From Siphlonurus alternatus (Eukaryota; Arthropoda; Insecta; Ephemeroptera; Siphlonuridae), in NCBI GenBank assembly GCA_949825025.1, contig OX463780.1:25758118-25822117 (forward strand): 64,000 nt of DNA. The letters run 5' to 3'. Below are positions 15,101-27,676 of the stretch, piece after piece; the first letter of the stretch is position 1; each line of letters begins with the position of its first letter. Under the pieces are notes generated by a model. That model made no database searches, was not told the DNA's origin, and worked only from the letters and a program-made list of their open reading frames with translations. The translations under genes and the position numbers were made by a program.

Positions 15101-17309
15101 TTGACATGATCTAGATGTCGATATATAACGTAATTTTGTAAAGTGATGGTTCATGATATGAGGAAGGATGTTTCTGTTTTTATTATACTGACTATACGTA
15201 TCCCGTGAGTTGTGAATCGTGGAGAAGATAATAATATATAAACTCATGCAAAGAGAAGAAATAAAAGAAATATGTGAAGAGAAAGAGATAAAGAGACAAG
15301 TATGGAAGTATATAAGAGGAATTGAAATAGGTGATGAAAATAAAAGGGAAGGGAGTAGAGAATGACACGTAAGAGATAGACATAAATTTAGAGAGAAGGG
15401 TGTGGGTGTGATACAGAGAAAATGTCAAAGGAGTGCAGCGAGCGAGACGAGACGTGAGCTGCAAGCGAGGAAGATCGAGATGGGACACGGGGAGGCTGCG
15501 AGCAGCATGCATGCACACGGTTCGTGAGATTACATCGTCGAGATGCGATCTACTTGGTAGTAACGTGAGTCGCCGTCAGCTGTGTGTTTGTATGTGCAAG
15601 GCCAGTCAATGTTTATGTCCTCTGGCAGTTGACTTGAATATATGACCTGGGTGCATTACAGTATAATCCTTGGTAACTTCATCACACCATATCATTGTTT
15701 ACGTCAAATGTCATCGGAGTACTTTCAACAAAAGTAATAAGCTTTTTTTGTTCAATATTGTATTCTCTTTACTTAAAGGATATCATGTATGCACTGTATA
15801 ATATTACTTGATTTTAAAATACGTTAGTCTCGAGTGTCAATATAGTTATAGGAATTTATAAATATTATTATTTATTGGCAAATATATTAAAAAGTCTTAT
15901 GTAAATTCACTTTTTAAGAGAAAACCAAAGACTTACTGTTAGTAAGTCAATGGGGGGAAATATTGAACAGTACTGCATTTTTTGCCTTAATTGCATGAAC
16001 CACTTTGTCCACTTTCCTTGACGGTGATCACTTGACCAGCACATGCGTGGTGCAAGAATATCTCAGAAGTTCAGGAGGTGAACTTTTGGTTTTATTGATA
16101 TTCCATGATATTTTTTTTCCCCCTCTCTTTTTGCACTTAAGATTTGTGAAGTTACTCCTTTATCATATATACCATGCATTTTTAATGTAAGTAAAGATGA
16201 TTGTAGCGTTTTATTCTGTACTGCATGAAGGTCACCTCACAAAAGTAAGTTGCATGACCGATAATATTCAAGTCCATTATTGCCAGGAAAATGTACAAGG
16301 AAGAAAACTACATTACAGCATTTTATTTATAGAATAATATTTTTCATCACGGAGCCATTATTCAAGATAAAAACTCTTTTCAAAAAATGTGTTTTGCTTC
16401 TTCTGCATGAGACGCACTGGAAAATGATGTCTGCGAGAGCGTATACAATATTGCTTCGTCTTTTCTTTGGGAAGCTCAGTTATCTCAGACTTTATTTCAA
16501 TTTCATAGAAACCAGTGAACATTTTTTTTATCTTGGTTACAATTTGTTTTTCAATTTGTACATTTTTAAAATCAATTATATATTTGCATTTATTCATATT
16601 TATATTCAAATTTGTAATAGAAATACCGCAAATACAGACTGATGTTCGTCTGAAAAATAAATAATAAAACTGGCACTAACATTTAGATTTTACACATTAA
16701 ATTAATTAAAAAATACAAGAGTGAGCACGTTATAATTTATAATATAAAATCTCTGTTACAATCTTACAAAAACTCTAAATATTAAAATAATGCATTTGAA
16801 AAATTTAACTCTTTATTTGTGTATAATAGATTATGAAATATTATATAGTATATTATAAGTTTTTGCTCGCAACTGTACTTAATTTAAAATCAGTGTCGGT
16901 GAGATCTTTGTTGTTCTCCGCCCACACGTCTATCTGCCGACCCTCGGGTTGTCTTTAATAATAAAAATCCGCCCTCTCATCCCTGGCCAGCTTGAACGAG
17001 GAGGGCGTGTGCCGCCGTGTCAGAAAGGTTATAGCTGGAGATCCACGGGAGGAAATGCCATCGTATTTATTTTTTATATGCTCAGTCCGACACTTTTAGT
17101 GAAACTTCCAGCTAATGGAAATACATGCAGGGAAACTGCAATATTTTGATGTCTCCCTGGGTGTCTCCACCTCTCAGATTATGTTTCAATGTCGAAGGGT
17201 TGACACACCTACCATCATGCAGAGCAAGATTTTTAGATATGGTGCGTTTTACCTAAAATTACTAAAATATAAGGGCCAATTCATAAAGAATGTGGCATAG
17301 ATTTTAAAC

Positions 17310-17331
17310 TTTTTTTTTTTTTTTTTTTTTT
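17310..17331 (+). repeat. Poly(T) tract, 22 bases
   Basis: Uninterrupted T run, about 45 bp before an (AT)n tract. No element was recognised around it. Confidence 0.9.
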
Positions 17332-17374
17332 GGAACCAGGTAATTTTTAGAACTCAATTTAGTTCTGGAATTTG

Positions 17375-17377
<3 letters not shown>

Positions 17378-17416
<39 letters not shown>
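17378..17416. repeat. (AT)n microsatellite
   Basis: About 19 uninterrupted AT units. Confidence 0.95.
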
Positions 17417-17419
<3 letters not shown>

Positions 17420-17903
17420 TTGTTTGTGAATTGTTGCAAGCTAAAATCTTAATACCTATAGGTTATATTTGTAAGAATATATTATAGCACCCATTTTAGT
17501 CGCCATGCATGCTCTAATTTCAAAATGAAGCATAATTATTTTTCCATTAATTTTGAATTAAGAAGTAAGGACACACCATCTTCTTGTATTTACTAATATT
17601 AAGGATTATATGTCATCTTCATTGTAATAATCACGAGCTGCTTTATTCTTTTATTTCAAACTAGTCATGGACACATCTAACTTTTGTATCAATATAGCAT
17701 ATGATTACAAGCAGCGTTGTATTGATTTTGGTGTTTATATGTAGAATACCGTAGTTTTGTCAATACTTGCGTGGGTATGCAGTATTCTGCTACCTCCAGG
17801 ATTTGTATATAGATAAATCCTCTGTGCTACCTTAATTTGCTGTTTATTTGAAATTTATTTTCTTAGGTACAGTTATACTAAATAGAGATTTAGGAAAAAA
17901 CGG

Positions 17904-17959
17904 AGGCATACATGACCAAAATGTGTCAATTGCCCCAAAATATACCAATCAATCAATCT
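17904..17959 (+). mobile_element. Severely 5'-truncated copy of the LINE 3' end
   Basis: Bases 17905-17944 are identical, 40 of 40, to 48908-48947 of the LINE, and both are followed by AATC repeats. The retained piece is essentially the 3' terminal hairpin. No homology is visible upstream. Flanks ATTTAGGAAAAAAC (before) and ATTTAGCAAAACAA (after) look like a decayed target duplication. This is what aborted target-primed reverse transcription leaves. Confidence 0.85.
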
Positions 17960-20694
17960 ATTTAGCAAAACAATAACAGCAGTATAAATATATATAATTA
18001 TATAAAGAAAATAAGAAAAAGACAAAAATTTTAAGTTTATCATTATAATACCACCACATTTAATTTGAGAGCAGATACAATTACAATTATCTTGAAGCAT
18101 CTCAAGAAGTTATCCCTGGTCCATTACATCCCCATTATCTAGCCGTATTGCTGGTATATTAGGTGTGCATGCTGCAGTTTCTCTCGATGGAGAAGAGATC
18201 CCTCCATATTATAGCTCGTGCGGTCGTATATCTTGCCGTGTGTTTCGCATACCAAGTGGTGCAAATCAATGATCGCTGCTGCTGCATCAGTAATGTGCCT
18301 GCTCCCTGCAGTGGTGGCTGCTTAGTATTTATACCTTGGGGACGACTAAGTGGTGTGCCATGGATTTTATCAACTGAAGTATAGGTACTGATAACTTTGC
18401 CTTGGCCAAAATTTATATCAGGAAGCCATGTAGAATTGTTTAGTTTGCTGTAAACTTTTGTTATAATATATATATATATATATTATATATCTATAGATTT
18501 TGGAGATAATTTTTTGTAAAATTGTGTTAAATTAGTCGTGAAATGTCAAATTTTATTGTTTAAGTTCATATTTTTATATATTGATTTTACCTTCACCAAC
18601 TCTATACCTTAATACCTGTAGAATATACTTATATATAATAAAAATCATAAAATATTATTAGCAGTATATTATATAGACGTGTGATGCTATTGTGTTTCTT
18701 CACCCTTTTATTTTAAATTAAAATGCTTGACATGGTGTAATATCAAATCTAATTTTGTGTTTGCGTTTGCAATTAAAAAACAAAAACAAAATAGCATCAT
18801 CAACATTAGTTATGAAAGTAGATTAATTTACATTTTTACAGTTTGTACTACTTAAATTAAATCTCAATTTTTTTAGTTAAAAATATTATGTCATGTCATT
18901 AGTACACTAGCTGTATTAGTGTATAAATGCGTTGTACATTAATACACATTACAGATGCTATAATGTTTCCATGAAACCCACTACATTTTTTTTTTATCCC
19001 TGCAGATAGTCCGGAGTTTTGTATATGTGGCTGAAATATTTGCTAATCCCGGCGCACGGTAGTTGATGGTAATTTACCCGACACACGAAATTACAGAGCC
19101 ACACATATACGTGTATGAGTTAGCGCCCGTAATGTGCAGACGTGGGCGCTAAAACTTAACAACTCGCCGCCAAAATACATAACGAGAAATTATTTTTCAT
19201 TTGCATTACCATGAGAACTTAATGATAGAGAGGGACTTAATTATAACTTTATTAAATTCATGATTTACTTTTTGTACCTTGACGGTTTATTTACTTTATT
19301 TAATAAAGAGAAAAAAAAAGCGTCTATGAAATTGATATTTTCCATGATCGAGTAAATTCTTATCATATATGTAGTGATTCTGTGACACAAATTCTAACTT
19401 TTTATTTAATCTTTTTATGCTATAAATTTTTATTGCGTCTTTTAAGTGTACCATTGCACGGTGGGGGAAATAAACAGTAAATTAATTAAATGTGAGTTTA
19501 TATGTTAGTGTAAACTACATGCCGCGTAATTTCAATTAAAATAAATTGACTAGCTCACTAATTCTCACTGTAATTATAAATTTGAATTAAATTAATAAAT
19601 CAATGTTTATCCGCACAGAGAACTGTTTATTTTTATATATAGAGTTAAAAACTGTTAAGAAGCCTTGAATTTTTAATTTGATTTCACGTGCAAGGTTTTA
19701 CCTCCTTTGCTATTGATTTCTTGTGGCTTCTATATATTATAGTATATACATACAGAAATAAAACATACATACAGTGTTTAGTTCATCGTACGGCTGTGCT
19801 CGCGTCTGTTTTTACACCTCGATTGCAGCACTGAGAATTTACCGGTTTACTGCAAGACCACTTTGTCAACGATTTACCTCACTTGACATTCGTGACATCT
19901 CTATATTGGAAGGCGTAATACAGCATTTGTGTTTGATGTTGCAATTGGAGAAACGTTTGTACACCATGCAGAGAGAACTATATATAGTGTCTGAATTGCT
20001 TTAAAGTACAGTACATTTGGTATTTATTTTGTATCAATTGTTAAAAAAAATATTACACACCGTTCATCATAACAAACAGAGCACTACAACTTTGATTTTT
20101 TTTTTATACATATTCGAAATTTCTGAACAAAGGTAGTTCGGCATGTTTCTTCCAGGCGAAACCACGCATTCATTTCTACATAAACGCTTCAATGAGTTTT
20201 TTCATGTATCTGACGATATTCTCTCCATCTCCTTACAGTATACTTGTGACAATATAGTCAGAAAAACAATGTGACATCGATACACGCACGTTACAGTACA
20301 ATGGTTCACGTAATCAGGTGTACAGTGCAAGTGTTGCCACACCTTACAGACATGTCTGTCATATATACGTGCGACTTTCCCTGCTGTTGCTGCGTTTTAT
20401 TATGTAAGGAACGAGTTGCTGTATTTGTGCGGGCACACGTTCGGAATATAATTATTGGAAAACAATATACCTACCTGTATAATATAAAAGGTACTCGAAG
20501 AGACTTGCATAATTTTAGGTTCATGTATAAAAAAGAAACATCATCAATAAAACGAAATGGCAGGTCTATTAAATTTTATCTTCTATATATGTTAATCATG
20601 AGTTTTATGATCACTATGATCAGCAATTAACACACATAGTTAGCAAGCCGTATGAAATTATGAGCCATGAATTATTTTTAATTTTTTTGTGTAA
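17960..20694. other. AT-rich non-coding stretch
   Basis: I see no gene or recognisable repeat except short AT runs near 18465-18490. Confidence 0.55.
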
Positions 20695-21010
20695 AGCCGG
20701 TATTACATGATATAATTTTTCTAACTATTGAATACAATTTTTCCTTAAGCCGGTATTACACGATACAATTTTTCTAATTATTGTGTACAATTTTTACTTG
20801 CAAGAAAACTTAATCTCCATTTGTTTGTATGGAGAAGAAATTTTCTTGTAAGGAAAAATTGCATCTAAAATTGTATCGTGTAATACAGGCTTTACAAGAA
20901 AATTTGAACTCCATTTGTTTGCATGGAGATGAAATTTTCTTGTAAGGAAAAATTGTATTCAATAGTTAGAAAAATTGTATCGTAAAAAATTGTATCGTGT
21001 AATACCGGCT
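20695..21010. mobile_element. PIF/Harbinger-like MITE, interrupted by a second copy
   Basis: The ends AGCCGGTATTACA and TGTAATACCGGCT are inverted repeats. The element is nearly palindromic and is related to those at 58705 and 60727. It is split after TTCC by a second family member at 20748-20891. Removing that insert and one TTA restores a TTCCTTACAAG junction like the intact copy at 60727. Flanking trinucleotides are TAA (20692-20694) and TTA (21011-21013). The right arm has a small tandem duplication of an ATTGTATCGT word. There is no coding capacity, so it would need a transposase from elsewhere. Confidence 0.8.
20748..20891. mobile_element. Nested MITE of the same family
   Basis: A 144-bp copy with ends AGCCGGTATTACACG and CGTGTAATACAGGCT, flanked by TTA at 20745-20747 and 20892-20894. 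It sits inside another member of its own family, so family members transposed at least twice here. The 3-bp TTA duplication fits the TWA target of PIF/Harbinger elements. Confidence 0.85.
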
Positions 21011-24000
21011 TTATAGTTCATGTAGGAATATTGTAGTGTTATTTATTATTATTATTATTATTTTTTTTTTGTAAATGATTTAATTTTGAATTCATTTGCT
21101 TGTATGGTGATTCAAAAAAGTTATGGGTTTGAATTTCAAATTAAGATATTTTTTAAAAATCCATTATTTCACCCATGCAGGTGCATGTGAATTTAAGTTC
21201 CTAAATATTCCTGTGCGTGATGAAAACAAAATATAACAGACGTCTTGTACAGTTCGTTTTCTTCTATACTACATTATTAAAATATACTTATTGATAATTT
21301 TGATTCTAAATCCCGATTCAAAGCCAGCTTTTATAATTAGTTTGACAAGAGTGGAATATTCTCAAGCACAGGGTTTGCACGTTATCCCTACTTTTCTCTG
21401 CCCTTGGAGTTCGGAGCGTGAGATTCGTTTTATATTCTCAATTACCTCTCCTTTCACGAGCGTAAATTCTCACGTGAGCTACGAATCTCACTGCAACCAG
21501 ACGCCCTCACCTTAGGACATTAAAGTTCCTTTCATTTAAGCTTAACATTGTAAACTAGACTTAAAGGAATCCCCTTCCAGTTTTTCAGTCAGACAAATTT
21601 AAAGTTAATTAATGTTATCTTGATTGTAAATACGATTTTAATTAAATTTGTCAATTGCATTCTTAATGTTACATACAATATAGTCTTATTAATGAATGTA
21701 TTTCATATAATATATTACATGAAGCCAGTGTTGCAGTGTTGAAAGCGAGTGCTTATATGATAGTAACAGGATTATAATTTGCAATCAATTCATGCATGCA
21801 GTTTGTCGGATTAATTAGCTATATACTCAACTTGTATATAATACATATCACTTATATCAGTTATATTATTACCACAATGATTATATACAATAGTCAAATA
21901 AATAAAGTGTATAAACATAATTATAAGTTTCTGGTCTTTTTAGTCTATATTTAAAATTTGAGCGATCTATCTACAGTAATGAGCCTTTATTTTTAGAACA
22001 AGGTTTCGAAAAATATACTTCCAATCTAAATATAAGAACACCAAAAGCTTTTGTAATTCCGGCTAATTCGGATGAGAAGTTGTCAAATTTAATAATAGTC
22101 TCGTCAGATCACGTACTGCTTGTTATATATGGACTTATTATTTGCTCTAGTAATATTGAATGGAGCTAGAGGATGATTAAATTTATAATTAATTAAATTT
22201 GAAATTATCAATTCATATATTGATATCAAATTATTTGACGCTGACAGTGTTCTATCAGACTCTATATTAATTAATTAGACATGTATTTCGCGTGAGAATC
22301 ATTCATTAATCATTATCTCACTCTCAGCATTTATGTGACACCCGTAATTGAACTAAAATTTGTTAATTACATAGGAGACGCGAGCGATGAATGTGTTATA
22401 ACTGCCTGTTAGCAATGTTATCGCACTAATTTGTAAAATATTATCTTGTTTATTTTTAATATTAACAATTATTGATCTTAAGGTACTACTCTTATTAGTA
22501 GAACCTATTTCTTTATCGAAAGTACTTTAATAAAACAAAAATTTTAATCGCTTAATTTAATTCAGGGGACGGTTTTATACCATAACATCTATATTTCTGG
22601 TTTCCATCCATAAGACTCCTTGTTAAAATTCTACTTCAGTTTTCACAAAACTATTAGTCGCTTCAAAAATTTAACCCACCTTTTATACATTATATTGATT
22701 GCGATTTTTAAGCTAGTCCTCTGCAAGTCTTGAAATTAAAGGCGCCGGTTCCGAGATCTCAAATTAACTGAAATTTATCCTTAAAAGTACTGTATGCATG
22801 TAATAAATAATAATTAATACTGATATTATATATTACATTTAAAGCGTGACTTAATTTAATTTTTACTATTTTAATAACTAATTACGTTGCAAAGTAAGTC
22901 TCAGCACTAACAGATAATTAATTTTACATTCAGAATTCTGTTTGAGTCGTTCATTCATTGACCTAGCTTCTCTAGCTTCATTCAAAGCAAAAACTTCTTG
23001 CACCTCATTAAATTAATGCATCTAATCTTCAGAATCAACACACAGAAATGCAGCTGTTAATGCTTATTAAGATTATATGCATTATTAATCAAATATATTA
23101 ATATATACAACATAGTTTACAGCTTATATAGTTTGAGCCAAAGTTTATATTAAAACACTTTGAGATGAAAAAGATTACAAATTTAATTTTAAATTTGCAA
23201 GTATGCATGGATTGTTTTAAGAGTATAACCAGTGCTGCTAAAAATTAAGAATAGATTTTAACTAATTTTAAGAGTTTGACGATAGAAATTTTTTTTTTGA
23301 CGAAGTCCATGCTAAGAAAGTTAGTGAGATATCAGATTTTTTTTTCTTCTTGTAAGATGATCTATTAATAGGTTATGAGTTATGTTGGTATGTAAACATC
23401 ATCTCGTTCACGGGCTGCTGCTGGTCGAATTTAGCTCCACTTGCCGGACATCCTTTTTTTCACATAAACCAGCTGCTGCTGTGTCGTACTTAGCGTGTAC
23501 TACCGTCATGTTTGTGTATATACTTGGTGCTAATCACCCGTCTTTTCTGATGTACATAATGTTTGTTTGAATATACCATAGCCTTACCTCTCTGAAAAAT
23601 CTCTGAAAAGCAGGTGTGTGGGTATAAGGATTGGTATAGTAAGGTTGCCAAGTTACGTAATATCGTGGGTGCCAGGAAGCAGTGATGTTTTTATATGGAG
23701 CTACAGTCAAACTGAAGTAAGATTGTAAGATTCCATCACATTTTGTTCGTTTTACTCGTTTTACATTTTCATTTTACATTCTTTAATATAACTTACAGTA
23801 AAATGCATTTTGTTGATTTGCTTTAGAGGTAAAAAAACTACCTCTAGTTGTCATTTCAAAACAGTTCAAGTTCAACAACATGCATGAAATTGCTCACAAT
23901 TAATTAAGAGGTGAAGGTGTGTATATACTGTATATCGTTCGGTCTTTGTCCAATCTCTTATATATAGGAATTAAGAAAATATGAAAAACTGCGTACCTTC

Positions 24001-25084
24001 TTCGATCCGTTCCACCATTTTTTTCAGTAACGTAAAATTTAGGTGGCCCTTTTATAAAATATAAAATAAAATATATCAAATTACTGAATATTTTGATGAC
24101 AAAATAAGGGAACTAAGAATACAAGAATAAAAAAGTATTTTTTTTTCAAGAATAACATAACATGCATGCAGTACTAGTACTAAAAATCCACACTTGTATG
24201 CGAACGTGTTTATATTAAGTATATTATATTGTCCAGTAATACCTGTTTACAACCATGCAAGGAGAAGATACAAGGGCGATAAATTTTTGCACCACTGCAA
24301 TGCTGTTTGAAAGACGTGCTTCTCAGTCAGTTTGATATCGCGGCCACAGTTTTTCTCCTCAACGTCGACCTTACCTGTGGGTGAGAATATATTTAATGTT
24401 TGCGGACATGCAGGTGTGGGCCGGAGACGCTGCTGCCAAGTTACGCAACTTGTCGTCGTGGGTGCGCCCTCTCCTGCTCAAATCTTATAGATTAAAGATT
24501 TTTGTTACTCTTATTTCCATAAAGATTTTCTTTCAATTCCATTTTGCTGCCAAAATATTAAGCAGCTTAAAATGTCTTGTCAGCAGGTGGATAAAATTTG
24601 CTACCGTTTCACTTTTCATTTTTATACCTTTAATTTTGTATTTTGTACTACTGTCGGATACTGAAAGCTGTGAAGTTCTCCACATGAGCTTTTCATTTTA
24701 TTCGATTGCACAGTTCATTTTTTGTACTTACGTGCTAGATCGTAGCAACCAATATCTGGTCTCCCGGAAAGCAATTGATGTACAAGCCTCTTAACAAGAA
24801 AAAATAAACACAGTTTTTCTTAATTATTTTCTTAAGCAAATTAAGTTACAAAGTATGATGTGCCATATAGTGGGAGGAACTTGCACATCGGAATGGTATA
24901 TTTTACATACACGTGTATAATAGTACATAAATAATGTACACGCTGGTATCCTTACTAATGTAACTGAAAGAGATTCTGGTTGAGACTTGCCATATTATAC
25001 TGTGTGAGTCAATAGGGAGCACCATACACGTATATTTCCGTTTCCACGAATGTAAAATTACTTGTCATATTATTTTTGACATGT

Positions 25085-25085
25085 T

Positions 25086-25160
<75 letters not shown>
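25085..25160 (+). repeat. (TTTA)n microsatellite, 19 units
   Basis: A perfect tetranucleotide repeat, 76 bp long, followed by a T run. Confidence 0.95.
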
Positions 25161-25831
25161 TAATTTTTTTTTTGAAGGTTTACCTGGAAATCAATTTTAG
25201 TATCATAAACTTTGTCTCTCTCTAATATTTCCCCCTTCTTTTTGAACGTATAATGAAATCTCAATGTCGTTTGAAAAATAATTTCTGTATAATTAAAAAG
25301 GTTAAATTGGAAAAATTGCTTTGAGTTTTGATTGAAATAAGAGCCGATCCCTCAGGGAATGAAGTTAATTTCAAACGGAGCGGGCTTATCTAATATTTGC
25401 CACTGCGCCCGGCTTGCCCTCGCTCTTCTGTAAAAAGTTTTAAATATCAATTTATTTTGTTCACCGTAATTAAAATATAAAAACTTACAACACCTTATAG
25501 ATGTAAAATAACTTTAATTTACTGAAAGTAAGGAAAGCTGTTGATGAAGTAAAAATGAGGCATGCATGCTGCATATACATAAAATAATATTGACTCATAC
25601 GCAAGATGACCAGAAGAATGATTCTTTAGGTACATGGGAAACCTGCATGATTTTCTTATAGCATATTTATTTTTTGGACCTTTATGCATTGTTATTTATT
25701 TTTTTTGTTCAGATTTGTTTTGTACTCTGACGCTATAGTCATGTAACTCCTCTTTCCCTTGCTTGCTTATTATTATTATTTACATGCAGCGTTTTGCAGC
25801 ACGACATAATATTAAAAGGGTTTTAAAGGGT

Positions 25832-25832
<1 letters not shown>

Positions 25833-25873
<41 letters not shown>
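25833..25873 (+). repeat. (AG)n microsatellite
   Basis: About 20 uninterrupted units. GAGA-rich sequence can bind GAGA-type factors in arthropods, but nothing else supports a function here. Confidence 0.95.
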
Positions 25874-25876
<3 letters not shown>

Positions 25877-26544
25877 CACTAATACAGTACAGAACGCCTT
25901 ATTCTATTATCCAAATATTATGCAATTCTTAAGAGATGGTTGTTCATTTAAAACTGAAAATGGATTTTGTATTAACCTTGCATGCAATTAATAAGCTCTC
26001 ACATTGCTAAAACTTAAATAAATTTGAAAACTTGTGACGTCATAAGATACTGACACAAATCCAAGTATATTACATCACGTGGGATATTGTTAATTTTCAA
26101 ATGGCCCATCAGCTCCCACTCTCGTTATCTCCTTAATTCCTTGGGTTGCACGGCCGGTGCTCTCCCTTCGTAGTAATGAGATCAATGAGGCTGCAGCATT
26201 GATTCATCTGCTTGACCGACGAGGGATGCAATTGTACCTCGTCCCAGGGGGTAACTTACTCTAACTTGGTTAACACTACCGCAGTCTCTGCTGGGAAAAT
26301 TAGCTTCTTGTGGTCACGTCTGCAATAGAATATAATATAAAGTTTAGGGGAAATTTGTAACATTTTCACCCTCAAGTTTTTCCCTCTAATTGGAAATTCG
26401 CATCATTTTTGTGTTAACTTCAGTGGAAATGAGCATTCGTTCTGTGCCATATGTATTGTTAAGAAAACGAAACTTATTCTTCAAAAGTTAAGTAAGGACG
26501 TATAAATTTGTAAATTTTAATTAAGTTCTCATTATTAGCTAATT

Positions 26545-26557
26545 AATGTATTATATT
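26545..26557. repeat. SINE target-site duplication, left copy
   Basis: AATGTATTATATT, identical to 26963-26975. The last T is ambiguous with the T-run of the SINE tail. Confidence 0.85.
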
Positions 26558-26962
26558 TTTTTTTTTTTAGTTTTTAATCAAACCCTATTGGGTACTTTTA
26601 TTTACTAATTACATACTACTTTGAAACCCCGAACCTTCCGAAACCCTAACTTAGCGTTTCGCGGGCTCTTCTGGAACGAGGGCGGCCACGGCCTTGCAAA
26701 TCCATCCCGGCATTTGCCTGCGGCTGAGGGAAACGTGGAAACCTCAGCCAGGATGGACGCTACAGCTTTTGTCAATGAACCGGAAGTGCAATGGTCCAAA
26801 GCCAGGGGAACCACATAGTGGAAAAGCGCAACGTTTTACCCCTGGGTGGGAAACGTGGTTTTTGTTGAAAATGGTCACCCATCCAACTACTAACCACGCG
26901 CGGCGTTGCTTGACTTCGGTGATCTGACGAGACCCGGTCAAGCGCACTGCGCCACACCTCCC
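26558..26962 (-). mobile_element. SINE with 5S-rRNA-derived head (SINE3-like), full length
   Basis: Read on the minus strand, a GC-rich body of about 405 bp begins with a segment matching the internal half of 5S rRNA, carries about 300 bp of unrelated body, and ends in an A-rich tail (the T-run at 26558-26569 on the + strand). It is bordered by a 13-bp perfect direct repeat, AATGTATTATATT, at 26545-26557 and 26963-26975. Head at the 5' end, A-tail at the 3' end and a target-site duplication are the marks of a Pol III-transcribed SINE. Short ORFs that cross it on both strands are spurious. The body family was not recognised. The poly(A)-type tail differs from the AATC tail of the LINE in this window, so its mobilising LINE is probably another one. 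Confidence 0.88.
26873..26939 (-). pseudogene. 5S rRNA-derived promoter region of the SINE
   Basis: On the minus strand this reads with GATCACCGAAGTCAAGCAACG and later TTGGATGGGTGACC, matching the conserved internal part of eukaryotic 5S rRNA, including the box A and box C regions of its internal Pol III promoter. The first part of 5S is replaced by unrelated sequence and the 3' end is missing, so it is not a functional 5S gene. Confidence 0.88.
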
Positions 26963-26975
26963 AATGTATTATATT
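26963..26975. repeat. SINE target-site duplication, right copy
   Basis: AATGTATTATATT, directly after the SINE head; identical to 26545-26557. Confidence 0.85.
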
Positions 26976-27367
26976 AATATTGTCATAATTATATGAGTTT
27001 TATTATTTATCGAATGAAGAGTTAGGAAAGGTTCTAAGGTAAATATACTTGTTAACAGTTTTTATTAATCTAATTTCAATTACATATTATAGTTTAATAA
27101 ATAAAAATTAAATCATTTTGATGTACAGTCACATGACAAAAACTCGTGTGGTTATGTACAAACGTTATCGTTTGTTTGTTTGGCACGATTAGCGTCAATG
27201 AAAGCGCACGTTGCAATTATGTCATTCATTACCGCTAAAATGATAACATTGATAACGAAGCTGATCTGTGCTCTCTTCTTGTTATCTTCAGTTCTTAATT
27301 CGTATCTGAGCCACGCAATCATTATTGCAGATAGATAAGCAATTATGGGAGGTTCATGTAATATAGA

Positions 27368-27676
27368 GGCTTCAAGTGTTCCCCGGCGAAAAAAATTCCA
27401 CATTAGCCATCATGTTAGAAAATTTTAATTTTTTCTCAGTAACTATTAAAGCTATTTTTAATCTATTTAAAAATATTAACAGTCATTAAACTACCCCCTT
27501 CCCCCTTCATTTGGGGATCTTCTGATTAATGAATCAAGGTATAATATTCCCCCTAAAAAAATTATTTTATTCCATAAGAGCTTTTGAGTTTCTTTTTTTT
27601 TACGTATTTATCTATAGCTTTCTTGTTTAGATAGAGCGAACGGTAGGAACCCCGCAAAATCAGCTGAGTTGAAGCT
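27368..27676 (-). repeat. Dispersed repeat copy 2, opposite orientation
   Basis: Reverse-complement homologue of 8129-8388. Its ends are GGCTTCAAGT (27368-27377) and AGTTGAAGCT (27667-27676). The insertion/deletion and base differences from copy 1 indicate an old family. An 83-codon minus-strand ORF that runs into it (27152-27403) is not supported as a gene. Confidence 0.7.

Larger units (their letters stand above)
8389..17903. other. AT-rich non-coding stretch
   Basis: No supported gene. The ORFs at 9504-9851 (115 codons) and 10945-11340 (131 codons) are Ile, Phe, Tyr and Leu rich, as random AT-rich DNA gives. GC-richer patches near 13290-13400, 15430-15570 and 16900-17050 may be regulatory or exonic but show nothing decisive. 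A CRE palindrome lies at 15093. Confidence 0.55.
21014..26544. other. AT-rich non-coding stretch
   Basis: No supported gene. It contains the TTTA and AG microsatellites, a CRE palindrome at 26035 and a small GC-rich patch at 24340-24480. A 137-codon ORF starting in that patch (24381-24794) becomes a hydrophobic AT-rich run without a recognisable domain. Confidence 0.55.

Noticed and set aside
24381..24794. 137-codon ORF with hydrophobic stretches
   Set aside because: Hydrophobicity follows from T-rich codons; no recognisable membrane-protein family and no supporting context.
26873..26939. Functional 5S rRNA gene
   Set aside because: Only the internal part is 5S-like; the 5' third and 3' end are replaced or missing and it is embedded in a SINE.
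26605..26957. Several short ORFs on both strands
   Set aside because: They lie within or across the SINE and its 5S-derived head, which explains them.
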